NCBI GenBank assembly: GCA_022836615.1
Contig: MU405277.1
Coordinates: 124,001 to 188,000 of the forward strand
DNA from: Annulohypoxylon bovei var. microspora
Taxonomy: Eukaryota; Ascomycota; Sordariomycetes; Xylariales; Hypoxylaceae
Length of the DNA stretch: 64,000 nt
Reading direction: 5' to 3'
Shown here: in pieces, positions 1 through 10,497 of the stretch
Position numbering within the stretch: the first letter of the stretch is position 1
How the letters are laid out: each line of letters opens with the position of its first letter
Program-made: the position numbers and the translations under genes
Notes under the pieces: model-generated
Database searches by the model: none
The model's input: only the letters and a program-made list of their open reading frames with translations
What the model was told of the DNA's origin: nothing

Positions 1-434
1 CGGTTCCAAGGTGCCTCTCAAAAGATTATCGAGCTAGGATAATCAGTAAGCTGCTGCCAGGGAATAGTACCTAAGCTGTACCCAGGTAACTAGCTGAGTG
101 GTCCGTGCATATGCGCTAAAGGTCACAGGTAAGACCCAGCCAGCGCCACATCTGCTCTGTGGCAGGTGGTAAAGGGGGGCTTGTGTAGCGGACTGTGAGA
201 TGTTCCTGTGCCTAGCGCAGTTTCTTCGAAACTCAAATCAGTAGCCAATGGGGGGAACTTCGGATGATTCAGACCAGTCAACTTCGAGGGAATTGTTCCA
301 AGATCAAAGCTCGAAGCTTTAAGAGGAACCCCGGCTAATCAATCTCCTCCTTCAACATAACCCATACCCATCAATAGCCCACCCATATCCCTCGAGCCCA
401 AATTGCGAATAGCCTCCTTCGGGCTGGAGTCAAG
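1..434. other. Intergenic, 5' flank of the complex I subunit gene
   Basis: No open frame that reads as a protein and no RNA gene was recognised. The last part should hold the promoter and 5' leader of the gene starting at 435. The window edge may cut another gene's flank. Confidence 0.5.
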
Positions 435-1408
435 ATGGCGAACCCACATCCCATCCAAGCCCTACCGGAGGAGACGCCCTTCCACCAGCACGATGCTCTG
501 AAGGCCGGCATAAAAGGCGCGATTCTCGGCGGATCCGCCGGTTTCATCACCGCCGCCGTCCAGAACTCCCTGGCCAAGACGAACATAGGAGCTTGGTCAG
601 TGTTCACTCGGGGCGGTGGCACCATAGCCATGTTCAGTATGTTCATTCCCGTCCTAATTGGAACTAGACCACGCTCTACCGGGGCCGGAGCAAATATATC
701 GCGGCTTGATAGGAAGCTAACAAATTCTCCCAGCTGCCGTGACCTCCGTATATACTTTCTCTAAAAGTGCAACGGCCAACCTGCGAGAGAGGGATGACAC
801 TTGGAACACGACGGTGGCCTCGTTCCTAAGCGGAGCCACCATCGGCCTCAGAAGTATGCTTCCCCTACCCTATCCTACCCCTCCCCTCACTCGTAGGCCT
901 ATCACACTATCATGATAGTATAGTTATGTTGCTAACCTCGCCTAAAAAAAGCCGGCCGAATGCCCCAAATCCTCGGCTTCGGCGCGGCCTTCTCGGCCGT
1001 CATGACGACCTTCGAGTACACAGGCGGCAGTCTGCGCGGCCGACGCCGCACCGAGAACCCGGAGATGGACGACTACGAGTACAAGGAGTCGAAGCGCACG
1101 ACGCGGCGACGGCCCATCGAGGAGACCATAGCCAACATCGGAGAGGGCAGAGGTACTAACAGCCCCATCACTTGCACCACCACTCTCGACACCTTCAACC
1201 CTTCCCGCCCCAGCTCCTGCAAACCCTGCTCCACCTCCCCCACCCCGTCGCGCTGCTGCGGCGGCTGCGATGATGAGCACCGCAAAGACTAACGCGCGAC
1301 TCCCGTGATTTAGGCATCAAGCCGGACCTCTACGAGGAGCGCCGGCGCGAGCGGTTAAAGGAGAAGTACGGCGTCGAGATCAACCCCGTGCGCGCGGACG
1401 GGTTGTAA
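435..1408 (+). CDS. NADH:ubiquinone oxidoreductase subunit, NDUFA11/B14.7 type (four exons)
   Basis: Accessory subunit of mitochondrial complex I, an inner-membrane protein of the Tim17/22/23-like fold. Proposed exons are 435-636, 734-853, 952-1152 and 1314-1408, all with GT/AG borders, giving 205 residues. Exon 1 encodes a polar N-terminus, then a glycine-rich membrane stretch (GAILGGSAGFITAAVQNSLA). Exon 2 carries the VYTFSKSATANLRERDDTWN segment and SGATIGLR. Exon 3 has GRMPQILGFGAAFSAV. Glycine/alanine-rich membrane segments with the acidic, Trp-containing loop are typical of fungal B14.7 (the 21.3 kDa type of Neurospora). The C-terminus is highly charged (YEERRRERLKEKYGVE). It is convergent with the next gene. 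The family call is from remembered resemblance. A Tim17-family import protein is the main alternative, but the charged tail and length favour complex I. Confidence 0.83.
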
Positions 1409-2402
1409 CTACATTTGCAGATCTGAATTATTTTGCGGAACTAGGAAGCAAGGCTCCTGTTTACCAGCTTGAGCCCTAGATAGAGCACTTAGCTCTGCTC
1501 GGCTAGTCGCAGCAAGGCGACATCGATCCCTCATCTCATACAGCCTCGTCCATGGTAAGTAAGTGTGGATAGAGAGAGGCCATCACGCCCAGAGAGGTAA
1601 CACCTGTACATAAAGAACAAGAAACGAAATTTCCTCAACGTTTTGATCGGCCTCTTGCTTCTAATAAGAGTACAGATGGCAATGGAGCTCGCGGAGGAGG
1701 CAGAGCTTGACCTTGTGGTAAGTCGACGACCCCCTTTCTTTCACATACATCTCCTACCTACCTACCTGCCTACCTACCATGATGAATTTTAGAGGCTGTT
1801 TATGACTCGTGTCTCACGAGCGTGATTCATCATACTCACTACATTGTTCAATTTTTATTTCTGATTACCATATGGCACTTAAACATCCAAGACCTTACAC
1901 ATTTTGTCTACGGAACATAGACTAACAATACGTCTTCTAGATCACGCTGAGATATGTGCTACAATGTTCATGCCAAAAAAGAAGAAAAACAAGTAGTTCA
2001 TTTGCGTATCTGCCCAAGTCTGAATGCCGGCTTATTTGTTTAATTCATGTTCCGGATTTTGGGAATCTTCTGCCTAACTAACGCCTAACCTAGCTGACCT
2101 TCAGCACCTTTGTGACAAATCGATCATCTTGAGAGGATGCGAGATCTATACGTACAAACAAACAAGCCCGTCCAAAAAAGAGAAAATACCTGCCCTTATG
2201 ACCCTAACTATTCCGTATTACAAACTCCGGGCCGCCGTTCAAAAAGACTAGTCGAATGATCTAGTACCAAGGCTTGCCAATAGTTCCATGTCGAAGTAGT
2301 ATCTCGTAGCTTAGTTTAGAATGGCCTAGCTTCGACGAATTTTATAAATTGTGTCTGCGGACCAGTTCAGTTCAACCACGTTGCTGTGAGAATACCGTAA
2401 AC
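1409..2402. other. Intergenic between convergent genes
   Basis: Contains the 3' ends of the complex I gene and of the minus-strand gene ending at 2403. A short open stretch at 1677-1720 runs into a GTAAGT, but no partner exon was found. No RNA gene or repeat of note. Confidence 0.5.
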
Positions 2403-4276
2403 TCAGTAGAACTTCTGTAGATCTGGTCCAGGACCACCCGAGGGTCGCCCCTGAGTGTTGGAGCCACCTGGAGCAGGCCATTGACCTGGCTGCGGGAACG
2501 GCTGACCATACTGCGGGGGTGGGGGCAAAGGATGCTGGTATTGAGAGCCTCCTTGTGGCAGGGCTGGGAAACTGTTGTCATCGTACGAGACAGCCGATGG
2601 GCCAAACCCTCCCTGAGAGTTCTCGCGCGTGTCAACGTCGTCCAGGGAGCGATATCCGTGAGCTCCCCTGTTGCCTCTACCAGAGCCTCCTCTGCCTCCT
2701 CTGCCACCACGGTTACCTCGAGAAGCATTGCCGCCCCTGTAACCGCCGCGACCCCGATTATCAGCTCCGCCTCGTGATTGGTGAGATGAAGTGTGATAAT
2801 CTCGGGCGCCGTTACCATGATCCCGGCCGTGATGACGTGACTGGCGATCATCATCGCTGTGGAACTTGCGCTTGGAGCCCTTGTGCGGCAACAACCTGTC
2901 CTGCTGGTTGTCCTCTGCATCTTGGTCTTCGCGCTCGATTCGGAGCATTACCTTCTCGCCCACCGTAGTCTCGAAGATGAAGGTTTTGTCAGCGGGTACT
3001 GGTTGCCAGTGACGAATCTTATTTACGTCGGGGGGGCGAGTCCCTCTTCGTAGGCCTAGGACGACAGATGGCGACTGGTTGTCGGTGTGGTACGTCGCAT
3101 TAGCAGGGACGGGCCTTACGCGCGCCGCCCAGAGGTTCGACTGATATGAGCCAAGGTCGGTTACCTCCCACTTCATCTTCGAATTCAGGCCACCTATCTT
3201 GTCTAAGATATGCTGTGGGCAAGGTCGCGGTGTGATGAGGATAGTGTTGGCGAGATTCTTAAGGTCTTTCACATCCGGCACCATAGCTTTAAGAAGCGAG
3301 AGTAATCGCTTCGAATCGGCAGGCTGAACCATGTAACTGGTAAAGAAGACGGCTTTCTTGATAGCCATGCGCGCGGTTCGTTTGTCTTTTCCCCCTTTGC
3401 CAACAGCATTGTTGTGGTCGTTGATAAGGTGCTGTACTTCTGCCACCTCAACAACGGGATCGAGAGTAGTAGAGAGTTCTGCCACTGGTATGACTTCACC
3501 TTTGAGTGGGCTAAGTCCGCGTACAACGAGCTGCTTGCTGTAACTGGCAAGAAAATCTCGGAAACCTTCAACGTGTCTCTGGCGATCTTCGTAAATGCGC
3601 ATTTCGTTAGACGCCGAATATGTTCCCATTACTGCTTTGAGGAAGATCTGCTTGAAGTTCATGGTGTTCTGGAAACGCTCCTGATTAGGGCCAATTGCTG
3701 GCTTCAGTCCGATTAAGTCGAACTCGAGACCTTTGCTCTTCACAATTCGCTTGATGAGCTGAGAGAAGCCTTGGTCAGAACGTCCAGTCAGGAGAACACA
3801 GAGGGCATCGTCCTGCTTCATGCTCAGTCGGACCAGTTCGACAATCTTCTCGTTCCACCATCCCTTCCAGGCGCGCTGTTCTTCTTGTTCTACACCTTCG
3901 CCGGTCGCGGCTAGGATTCTCGAGTCATGCCACCATCCGCCGTTGATGAAGATGTCGGGGCTACCCAACTGGCCGATTGTAGGGGCGTTCCATAGCTTGG
4001 GATTTGGTAGAGGCGTTTGGAATACTGGAGTTGTATATGGTTAGTTGCTAAGCGAATTCGAGGCGAACAACATAGATACTAACAGGTGTTATCGAAATCG
4101 TAGACGTGAATGGTACTAATACCATCGACAGCTAAAGCCACAAGTTAGCAGAGAACACAATAGTCATATTCACGTACTGGCGACTCACGAGGCAACTTCT
4201 TATCCAGAATAGACCATCTGCTAAGAGCTGTGATGGTGTGGCCGTGGCCGGGGCGATGGGCCTGATCGGACACCAT
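2403..4276 (-). CDS. HAD-domain protein of the Swiss Army Knife RNA-repair-like family, RGG tail
   Basis: Exons on the minus strand are 4276-4189, 4131-4084 and 4024-2403, giving 585 residues. Splicing restores a HAD motif I at about residues 37-47 (IHVYDFDNTLF, with D41 and D43), which is split across the last intron. That supports both the splice sites and the start at 4276. The next segment (QTPLPNPKLWN, then NGGWWHDSRIL and LLTGRSDQGFSQLI) matches the fungal HAD_SAK_1 family. The C-terminal third is low complexity, with an RGG/RG-rich block near residues 455-505 followed by a Pro/Gln-rich end, which suggests RNA binding. Family knowledge links these domains to predicted RNA repair, but the biochemical function in fungi is unknown to me. 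It is divergent from the DUF167 gene, with a 574-bp shared promoter. Confidence 0.82.
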
Positions 4277-4850
4277 TTTTCGGAATAACGAATGGCTTTT
4301 CAATAATTCGAGAATTCGCAATGCAAACATACAATTATAGCGACGATTGCATGTTGAACTAGAGGCAAGACGATGTAATGCAAAATGGTTGTAAAAGGGA
4401 AAATCCAATGCAGACACAGTACGTATGGAAACGAAAGCTATCGCGGCTTCCAAGTATCTTGTATTCGACCTGTCGCAATTGGCGAGAATTCAAAGTCCCT
4501 AAAGATGTACGACCCAGGAATTATTGTAGCTTATCGATAATATTCTTATCGCAACTTCGAGTACAAATGCTCCACAAGAATTACTAGTGCACAAATGTAC
4601 TTGCAGGGATTAGATATGTACCTTACTACGTATGTATAATAAATGTGGCCCAAGCTCCTCTTCAACAAAGTGCACATTACATGTATAAGAGAACATGCTG
4701 TATTACATGGGACATTTTCATCCAGCATTTCACGTATTAAACAATCAAAGAAAAGGGCAATTAACAGTACTTCGAGTTATTTGAAATCGTGGTTCCAAAG
4801 GTCCTCAAGTCAATACGCATAAGTAAACCACACACTAAAGCAATGAGAAG
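4277..4850. other. Shared divergent promoter region
   Basis: 574 bp between the starts of the HAD/SAK gene (-) and the DUF167 gene (+). No regulatory word was strong enough to name. Confidence 0.45.
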
Positions 4851-5360
4851 ATGGCTGCTCGTAGCGCCATAACTCTCGTCCAGAAATCGAAAGCTTCCTC
4901 ACCCGAGATTCTTCAGCTACGATGCCACATCCGGCCCGGCGCGAGCAAAGTACGGGAAGGGGTTGCCGCCATTACGGACGAGTCCATTGAGATGTGTGTG
5001 GCAGCTCAGCCACAAGACGGAAAGGCGAATAAAGCTGTGATTGAGATCTTGAGTGAGGTAAGCATATTAAAATTCGACGTCTCCTATATCTACAATAACT
5101 ATGCATGTCCTAGACTATGTACCTAGCATACTTAAAGTACCTATACGGGACGGAATATTATAGATAGAAAACAAAATAATAACAAATCCCAGATCCTCGG
5201 CATCCCCAAATCAGACCTGCAAATCACGCACGGGATGAAGAACAGGGACAAGACCATCTGCATTGCCAGCACCTGCTTCCGGCGCGGGAAGGGGACAGAA
5301 GGCAACGAAGACATAGTAGCCATGGTTAGACAGAAGCTACTCAGTGACGAATCACTATAA
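4851..5360 (+). CDS. DUF167 / YggU-family small protein
   Basis: Two exons, 4851-5057 and 5193-5360, encode 124 residues. Exon 1 gives LQLRCHIRPGASKVREGV and an AAQPQDGKANKAVIEILSE segment. Exon 2 continues in phase 0 with ILGIPKSDLQITHGMKNRDKT. The P-GAS-K, DGKAN-A and G-KSRDK-like motifs in this order, and the roughly 120-residue length, are those of the DUF167 (YggU/C15orf40) family, which is universal and of unknown function. The intron (5058-5192) has a GTAAGC donor and a CCCAG acceptor. Reading through the donor gives a stop soon after, which favours splicing. The gene is convergent with DNA primase. Confidence 0.85.
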
Positions 5361-5582
5361 TGAACACAAGCCACGGTAGAAGCATGAAAAAGGAGGTGCC
5401 TATTTGCTACCGTTCATTACCTAGGTACACATAATCCCGACTTCGAATTCGTGAAGCAGCAGCACCCTACCCAAAACTCCGAGCCTATGCCATGATACTA
5501 AGCAACACCCTATCATCGCGGCCGAACCAGCCAGATGAAATCTCAAAGACCTACTAGTTATAGCATTCTTATAAACAGCACC

Positions 5583-7356
5583 TCAGAACTCCATCCCCTC
5601 GCCCTCCTCCCTCTCGCGCTTGATCTTCGGATCCCTCTCGTCCTTCATAAGCGCCAGCACGAAGCTGCGGAAGTATTCCACGTACGGCTTGAGACCCGTC
5701 TTCTCCCAGTCCTGGAGCGCCTTGGCCTTAGCCTCCTCGCCTTCCTCCGGTGTCCAGTCGTCGATGTCGCGCAGCAGCTCCTGGACCGTCGGCACTGTGA
5801 GGGGATCGAAGTCCTCCAGGCTCCTGGTGTCGATGGGCACGCACACCCTTCCCGTTCCAGGGTGTACGACGAACGGGCTTTTCAATAAATGGTTCAGCTT
5901 CTTGCTGACCTCGATGTCGAGGCGCGGGTACGTGTACTCGAGCACGACGTCCTGCTTGGCCTCGAGCAGCGCGCGCGCGTCGAGGTTCTTGCTCGCGCCC
6001 GACTTGGCCAGCGCGTCGATGTCCGCCCACTTGGACGTGCTGGCCCGCCCCGGCGACGAGTCCCACTTCCGCCGCAGCCCGTCGTTGAGCGCCTTGTCCG
6101 GCAGCAGCCCGAGCAGCTGCTCCGCGCGCTCCGGCGACGCCCACGGGTCCTGCGACTCGAGCACGTCCGCTTGGAAGTGCGGCGCTAGGATGTCTAGACT
6201 CCGGCTTTAGGACGGTCGTTAGCATATGCGTATATAAATATGTAAGGTACATTTATAGAACTCGGTCGGAACTTTTTATGGGTGTAATTGGGCGTACCTT
6301 AGATGGGGGTGCAGAGGCCTCCGCACATTGACCTTCTTGCCGCTCTGCGCGCCGCCGCGGATGACCTCGAGGTAGCCCGCGATGGCCCTGCGCTTCTGGT
6401 CGTCCATCGTGCGCGCCTTCTTATCGCAGACCCAAGCGTGGGCACCTCGTCGGCCGGAGTACACCCACATGATATGCTTGAAGCCGAAATCCTCGCGCAG
6501 GGCCACGTCGACGACCTTGATGGCCATGGTGATGAACTGCCAGCAGCGGTTGCAGATGTTGGCCTTGTCGCAGCACGTGCGGATGTCGTCGTAGTCCGTC
6601 AGATCGATATCGAAGCACAGCTCCTTCATCAGCGGCTTGAAGGCGCTCGAGTTCCGCAGCGTCTTGCGGTCGCGCGGGTTCGTCGTGTACACGGGGCCGA
6701 TCTCGAAACGCGTCGGCAGCTGGCGGAGCACGTCCTTGCGGAGTCTGTAACCGGCATCGTAAGCCATAAGCCATAAACCACTATATTATACGTAGAACCA
6801 AGGCCGTAAATCTAGCTACTCACAGGTCGGAGTTGGGGAAGGCTTGGTATCGTAGGTACACATCGGATTGCAGCGTGAAGGCGAATTCGCGGTGCACGAA
6901 GTCGTTGGTAGGTGTCGGGCTATGGTTGAGCCACTGGAAGAGATACCGCCACGGGAAGAATCGCTGGTAGAATAAACGCAGAATCTCGGGATCCGAGGCT
7001 TTCACAACTACTGGTCCACCATCGCTATAATATCTGTTAAAAATGAATCTTCTAGCCAAGGCAATTCCGTAGTCTCACAAGGGTGACGCTGGAGCCGCAG
7101 GAGAAGTTGAGAGCTTGTCTACGCCTGGCCGCGAACTGGGGAACTCGTCGTCCGAGTCAACGTCTGCGAACAAGTCTTCTAATTTGACGTCCTTATTATC
7201 ATCGCCGTCTGTTACTACCGGTGTGGTATTCGTCTCGGTCATAGCAACATCGTTGTCGGTAGTTTGACTATCGCCATTTTGAGCCGGGACGTCCGTCATA
7301 GTTTCTTCGGCGACGGCATTTTGAGTATCGGCCTCCGGTGATATAGAATGAGGCAT
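5583..7356 (-). CDS. PRI1: DNA primase small (catalytic) subunit, four exons
   Basis: Makes RNA primers as the catalytic subunit of DNA polymerase alpha-primase. Exons are 7356-7079, 7033-6824, 6744-6298 and 6204-5583, giving 518 residues. The acidic metal-binding triad motif FDIDLTD is at about 207-213, the Zn-binding cluster CCDKANICNRCW is at 220-231, and the nucleotide-site motif SGRRGAHAWVCD follows. Other hallmark stretches are FEIGPVYTTNPRDRKTLR, PLHPHL and LLKSPFVVHPGTGRVCVPI. The N-terminal 90 residues are acidic and of low complexity, as in other filamentous fungi. An ATG five codons upstream (7371) is also in frame. The MPHSISP start at 7356 was chosen because fungal orthologues, as I recall them, begin this way. 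The first intron would be only 45 nt, so that border is the least certain. MCB boxes lie upstream (7530-7553). Confidence 0.93.
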
Positions 7357-8128
7357 TATGAACGAAATCAATCTCTATAGTGCCTTTGGTGGTTCAATTC
7401 AACGTATTCAATAATCTTACAAGCAAGCAAAGTTGCATAGAGACATAGAGCATGGATTAGGATTGTATGCTGCTGCGCATGGTATTAATTGTAGAGGGGC
7501 TATAATTAATTGACTTTAATTGAAAATTGACGCGACGCGACGCGTTTTCGCGTTAATTGCATGTTTAATATGCCCCGCAGGTTATCGATAACATCGACAT
7601 CGCGACCATGACATAATCAATACATATAGGTACGGGAAGTATTCGGAATCAAATCCCAATCATCCAATACCTTAGGCATTGATGCCAATCATACGCAGAA
7701 AATACCATATGTGGTTTAAAAATCACACCGTTGTATAGAGCAGATATCAGTCACTAACATGGAATTAAAAACTCACGATAAGGCCACTAAGCCCATCACC
7801 ATATTCGTATAGACGCAGATAGAAAAGACATTTGCACTCTCGACATCGACTCCTTCAAATTTAAGCAAGTAGCTAGATCAGGTATCTATCGCATTATTAA
7901 GGATTTGTAATAGACCTTTGTTGTTCTCTAGAGACCGCCACAATCTCCAACCTAAATCCCTATAGGATCCGTACTCACTTTAGTCCTAGACCAGTCCTAG
8001 ACCAGTCCCTATTTCTCAGGTGAGAACGCTAAACCGAATGCCTAGCCTCGAGAAACAAACCATGCTCTCTCATCCGAGTGAAACACGCTGCTCCAGTTTT
8101 ATTTTGTGTATTACCGTACGCCGCCGAA
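7357..8128. other. Intergenic: primase promoter and eIF2B epsilon 3' flank
   Basis: 772 bp between two minus-strand genes. It contains the MCB cluster listed separately; no gene was seen. Confidence 0.5.
7530..7553 (-). promoter_or_regulatory. MCB (MBF/E2F-like) cluster upstream of PRI1
   Basis: Four ACGCG/CGCGT cores sit in 24 bp: 7530-7534, 7535-7539, a full ACGCGT at 7540-7545, and CGCGT at 7549-7553 in a TTTTCGCG context. The cluster is about 175-200 bp upstream of the primase start. MBF (Mbp1-Swi6) binds ACGCGT in yeasts and drives G1/S genes, primase among them. Function here is inferred. Confidence 0.65.
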
Positions 8129-10497
8129 TCACTCGTCGTCATCGTCCTCCTCTTCGCTCTCCTCGTCGGCATTCTCAAGCCACTCGACGAGAGCCTGGGA
8201 CTTCTCCCGCACGCCTAATATCAGGCCCTCCTCCTTACTTCGCTCGTCTTCCCACCAGCCCACGATTCCCTCTTCCTCTAGGATATCGAGGTCGTACATC
8301 TGCTGCAGGATAGCGGCAAGAAGGTTTCCGGCTTTCGCAACCTCGATTATCTTCGCGCTGCTCGCGCACGCCTTTTGTACTGCCAGCGCAAACTCTATCT
8401 GTTCCGTCACGGAATGGTCGCCGACGCCAACCTCCGATACGAATTCCGACGCGCCCTCCCGTAACGTAAGTACCTGCTTAGCGGCCTTTGAGGGCTCCAA
8501 GGCCCCACTCTCTGCATTCGTGAGTTCGACAGCACGTCGAACGAAGGCCGTCGCGACTGCCTTCCTCATCGCTGCATCAGAAGCATTATTCGCCAGTCGT
8601 AATGACATGAACTCGAGTTTCTCGGATTCGAAGTTACCCGACGTGCCACGGAGGACATCTAACAACCCATGAACCGCATCGGAATGGAAAGAGTAAAAGT
8701 TAGGGGCTCCTGAATCGTCTGAGGCAAAGGAAGAGAGTCGTGATCTCGAGGTCGGCTGACTAGGCGTTGCTGATGCTCGTCCGGAATCATCATCAGACAG
8801 GTCATCGTCATCTCCAAGCGTTGAGATGGATGAGTCGGAGAAATCAAGATCGTCGAGCGAGTATATAAGCGACTTTTGCAGGCATGACGGGCCGTCGGGA
8901 TCCTCTTCGTCATCTTCTGGACTCTGGAAAAGTGCGCCCTTGCCTTCCGAACCAACGAATTCAGGCTGTGGTGATGCGCGTTTTCCGTATCCTGAGAGAA
9001 GAGATAACATCGTAGCAGGTTTGACGTCCGTCTCGTCGCCCAGGTGAACTCCGAACGATACAAGAGCACCTTCATGAACGGAAGCCTTTTTGCCCACGAC
9101 TACCTTCTCCGCGATAACCGCATGCTCCACCACAGCGCCATCATTAATTATAGCGTCATCCCATATGAAGCTGTCGATGATCCGCACGGTAGTACCGATT
9201 TTGCAATTTCGACCAATGATACTGTTTTTTATTTCGCTCCCTGATCCGACGTGGGTATCTTTCCCAAGTATCGAATCCAGAATTTCGCTATTCTCCTCGA
9301 CCTCGACATCATCCTCCCTGTACACATTAACGCCTCGTAGTTGATAGGTTTGTCCTGGTAAGAGATTGCACTCGGGTGCGAAGGGATAGGTCCAGCCGTT
9401 GAGTAGGTCCTGGCTGATAGCATCATACATCTGGAGGTTCCTGGCACGTGCGCTGTAACCCTCGTTGACGATTTCGGTGTGAATCATCTTCCCGTTCAAT
9501 TCCCAATCTTTCAACACTCCATGTAGAAAATTTGCACGCGGGAGCTCGTAGTCAAAACTCTCGGACCATAAGGCCAGAACATCGGGCGTACATATGTCGA
9601 TTTCGGCATCGATTAAATCTGTCCGAGCCTCGGCTTCGCGGTTCTCGAGTATGGTTGGGTCAAGTGTGACGTAATGATCGGCCTGTAATGGGTGTATCTC
9701 CTCGTAGTGTAGACATCTCTTGGCGTTTGGGTCGATGATGAAGGCCGGTGTTATTCCTTTCGTCTTGGTGTTGTGTTGTCCATCACCAGCTTCTCGAAGC
9801 ACTATCGTCATGCATGAGTCTCGATTCGCTTCTCGACGAGCCCTGTGCGCTGCCAAGGCTCCCTCGAGAGGAATATTGGAAACTAAATCTCCATGTACTA
9901 GTACGAAGTCACCTCCAATGATATTGCGCTTGTCCAAATCTCGAAGGAAGTCGCCTATGGATCTAGCATCGGCAACGCGTATGAATTCGAGAGCTGTGAA
10001 GGGGCACGATCTCGAGACAGGAGACCATCTTGAAGAATGGACGTATCGCTCAATCTGCTCATGGTGGTTACCGCAGTATATGAAGACCTCCTGTACGCCA
10101 TTCATGGCCAGGAATTCGAGGGAGTACTCGATGAGAGGTGTATTCGCAAGGGGGAGGAGACACTGCAATAGAATCAGTATTAACGATTAGAGCTAAATAG
10201 ATACCTGTTTAAAATTGACTTACTCTTGGCTTCTCTATCGAGAAAGGGTGGAATCTAGTCTGGAAGGAATCTGCTATAAGCTAGGAAGAAAAGGTACACC
10301 ATATTAGCTATAGCTCTCACCAATGCCCCGCGGTAGTTGGGAAGATAGGGAAGATACCCAGTAAGCCGGTAGGGAAATAGGTAGGAAATACATACCACTG
10401 CCTGAAGAACATCTTCTCTCTTATCTTCAGTTCCTGGCTTGCTAGATTTCTTTCCTTTTGCAGAGGCGCCTCCCCTGGCACCTTTATGTTGCGACAT
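8129..10497 (-). CDS. GCD6: Translation initiation factor eIF2B epsilon subunit (GCD6 type), three exons
   Basis: Catalytic subunit of the guanine-nucleotide exchange factor for eIF2. Exons are 10497-10396, 10280-10224 and 10162-8129, all phase 0, giving 730 residues. Splicing joins EDVLQAV, LIADSFQTRFHPFSIEKPR and CLLPLANTPLIEYSLEFLAMNG, the invariant N-terminus of the nucleotidyl-transferase-like domain. A left-handed beta-helix region follows, with hexapeptide-like repeats (SILGKDTHVGSGSEIKNSII and onwards, about residues 330-420). An acidic Ser/Asp-rich linker comes next, and the C-terminus is a W2 (eIF5C-type) domain ending in VGWWEDE, LVEWLENADEE and a polyacidic tail, the part that catalyses exchange and binds eIF2 beta. 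Length is normal for the family. The start lies in a basic, low-complexity leader (MSQHKGARGGASAKGKK). Confidence 0.95.

Noticed and set aside
5728..6252. Arg/Ala-rich ORF overlapping DNA primase
   Set aside because: Frame shadow of the GC-rich last exon; primase motifs fix the true frame.
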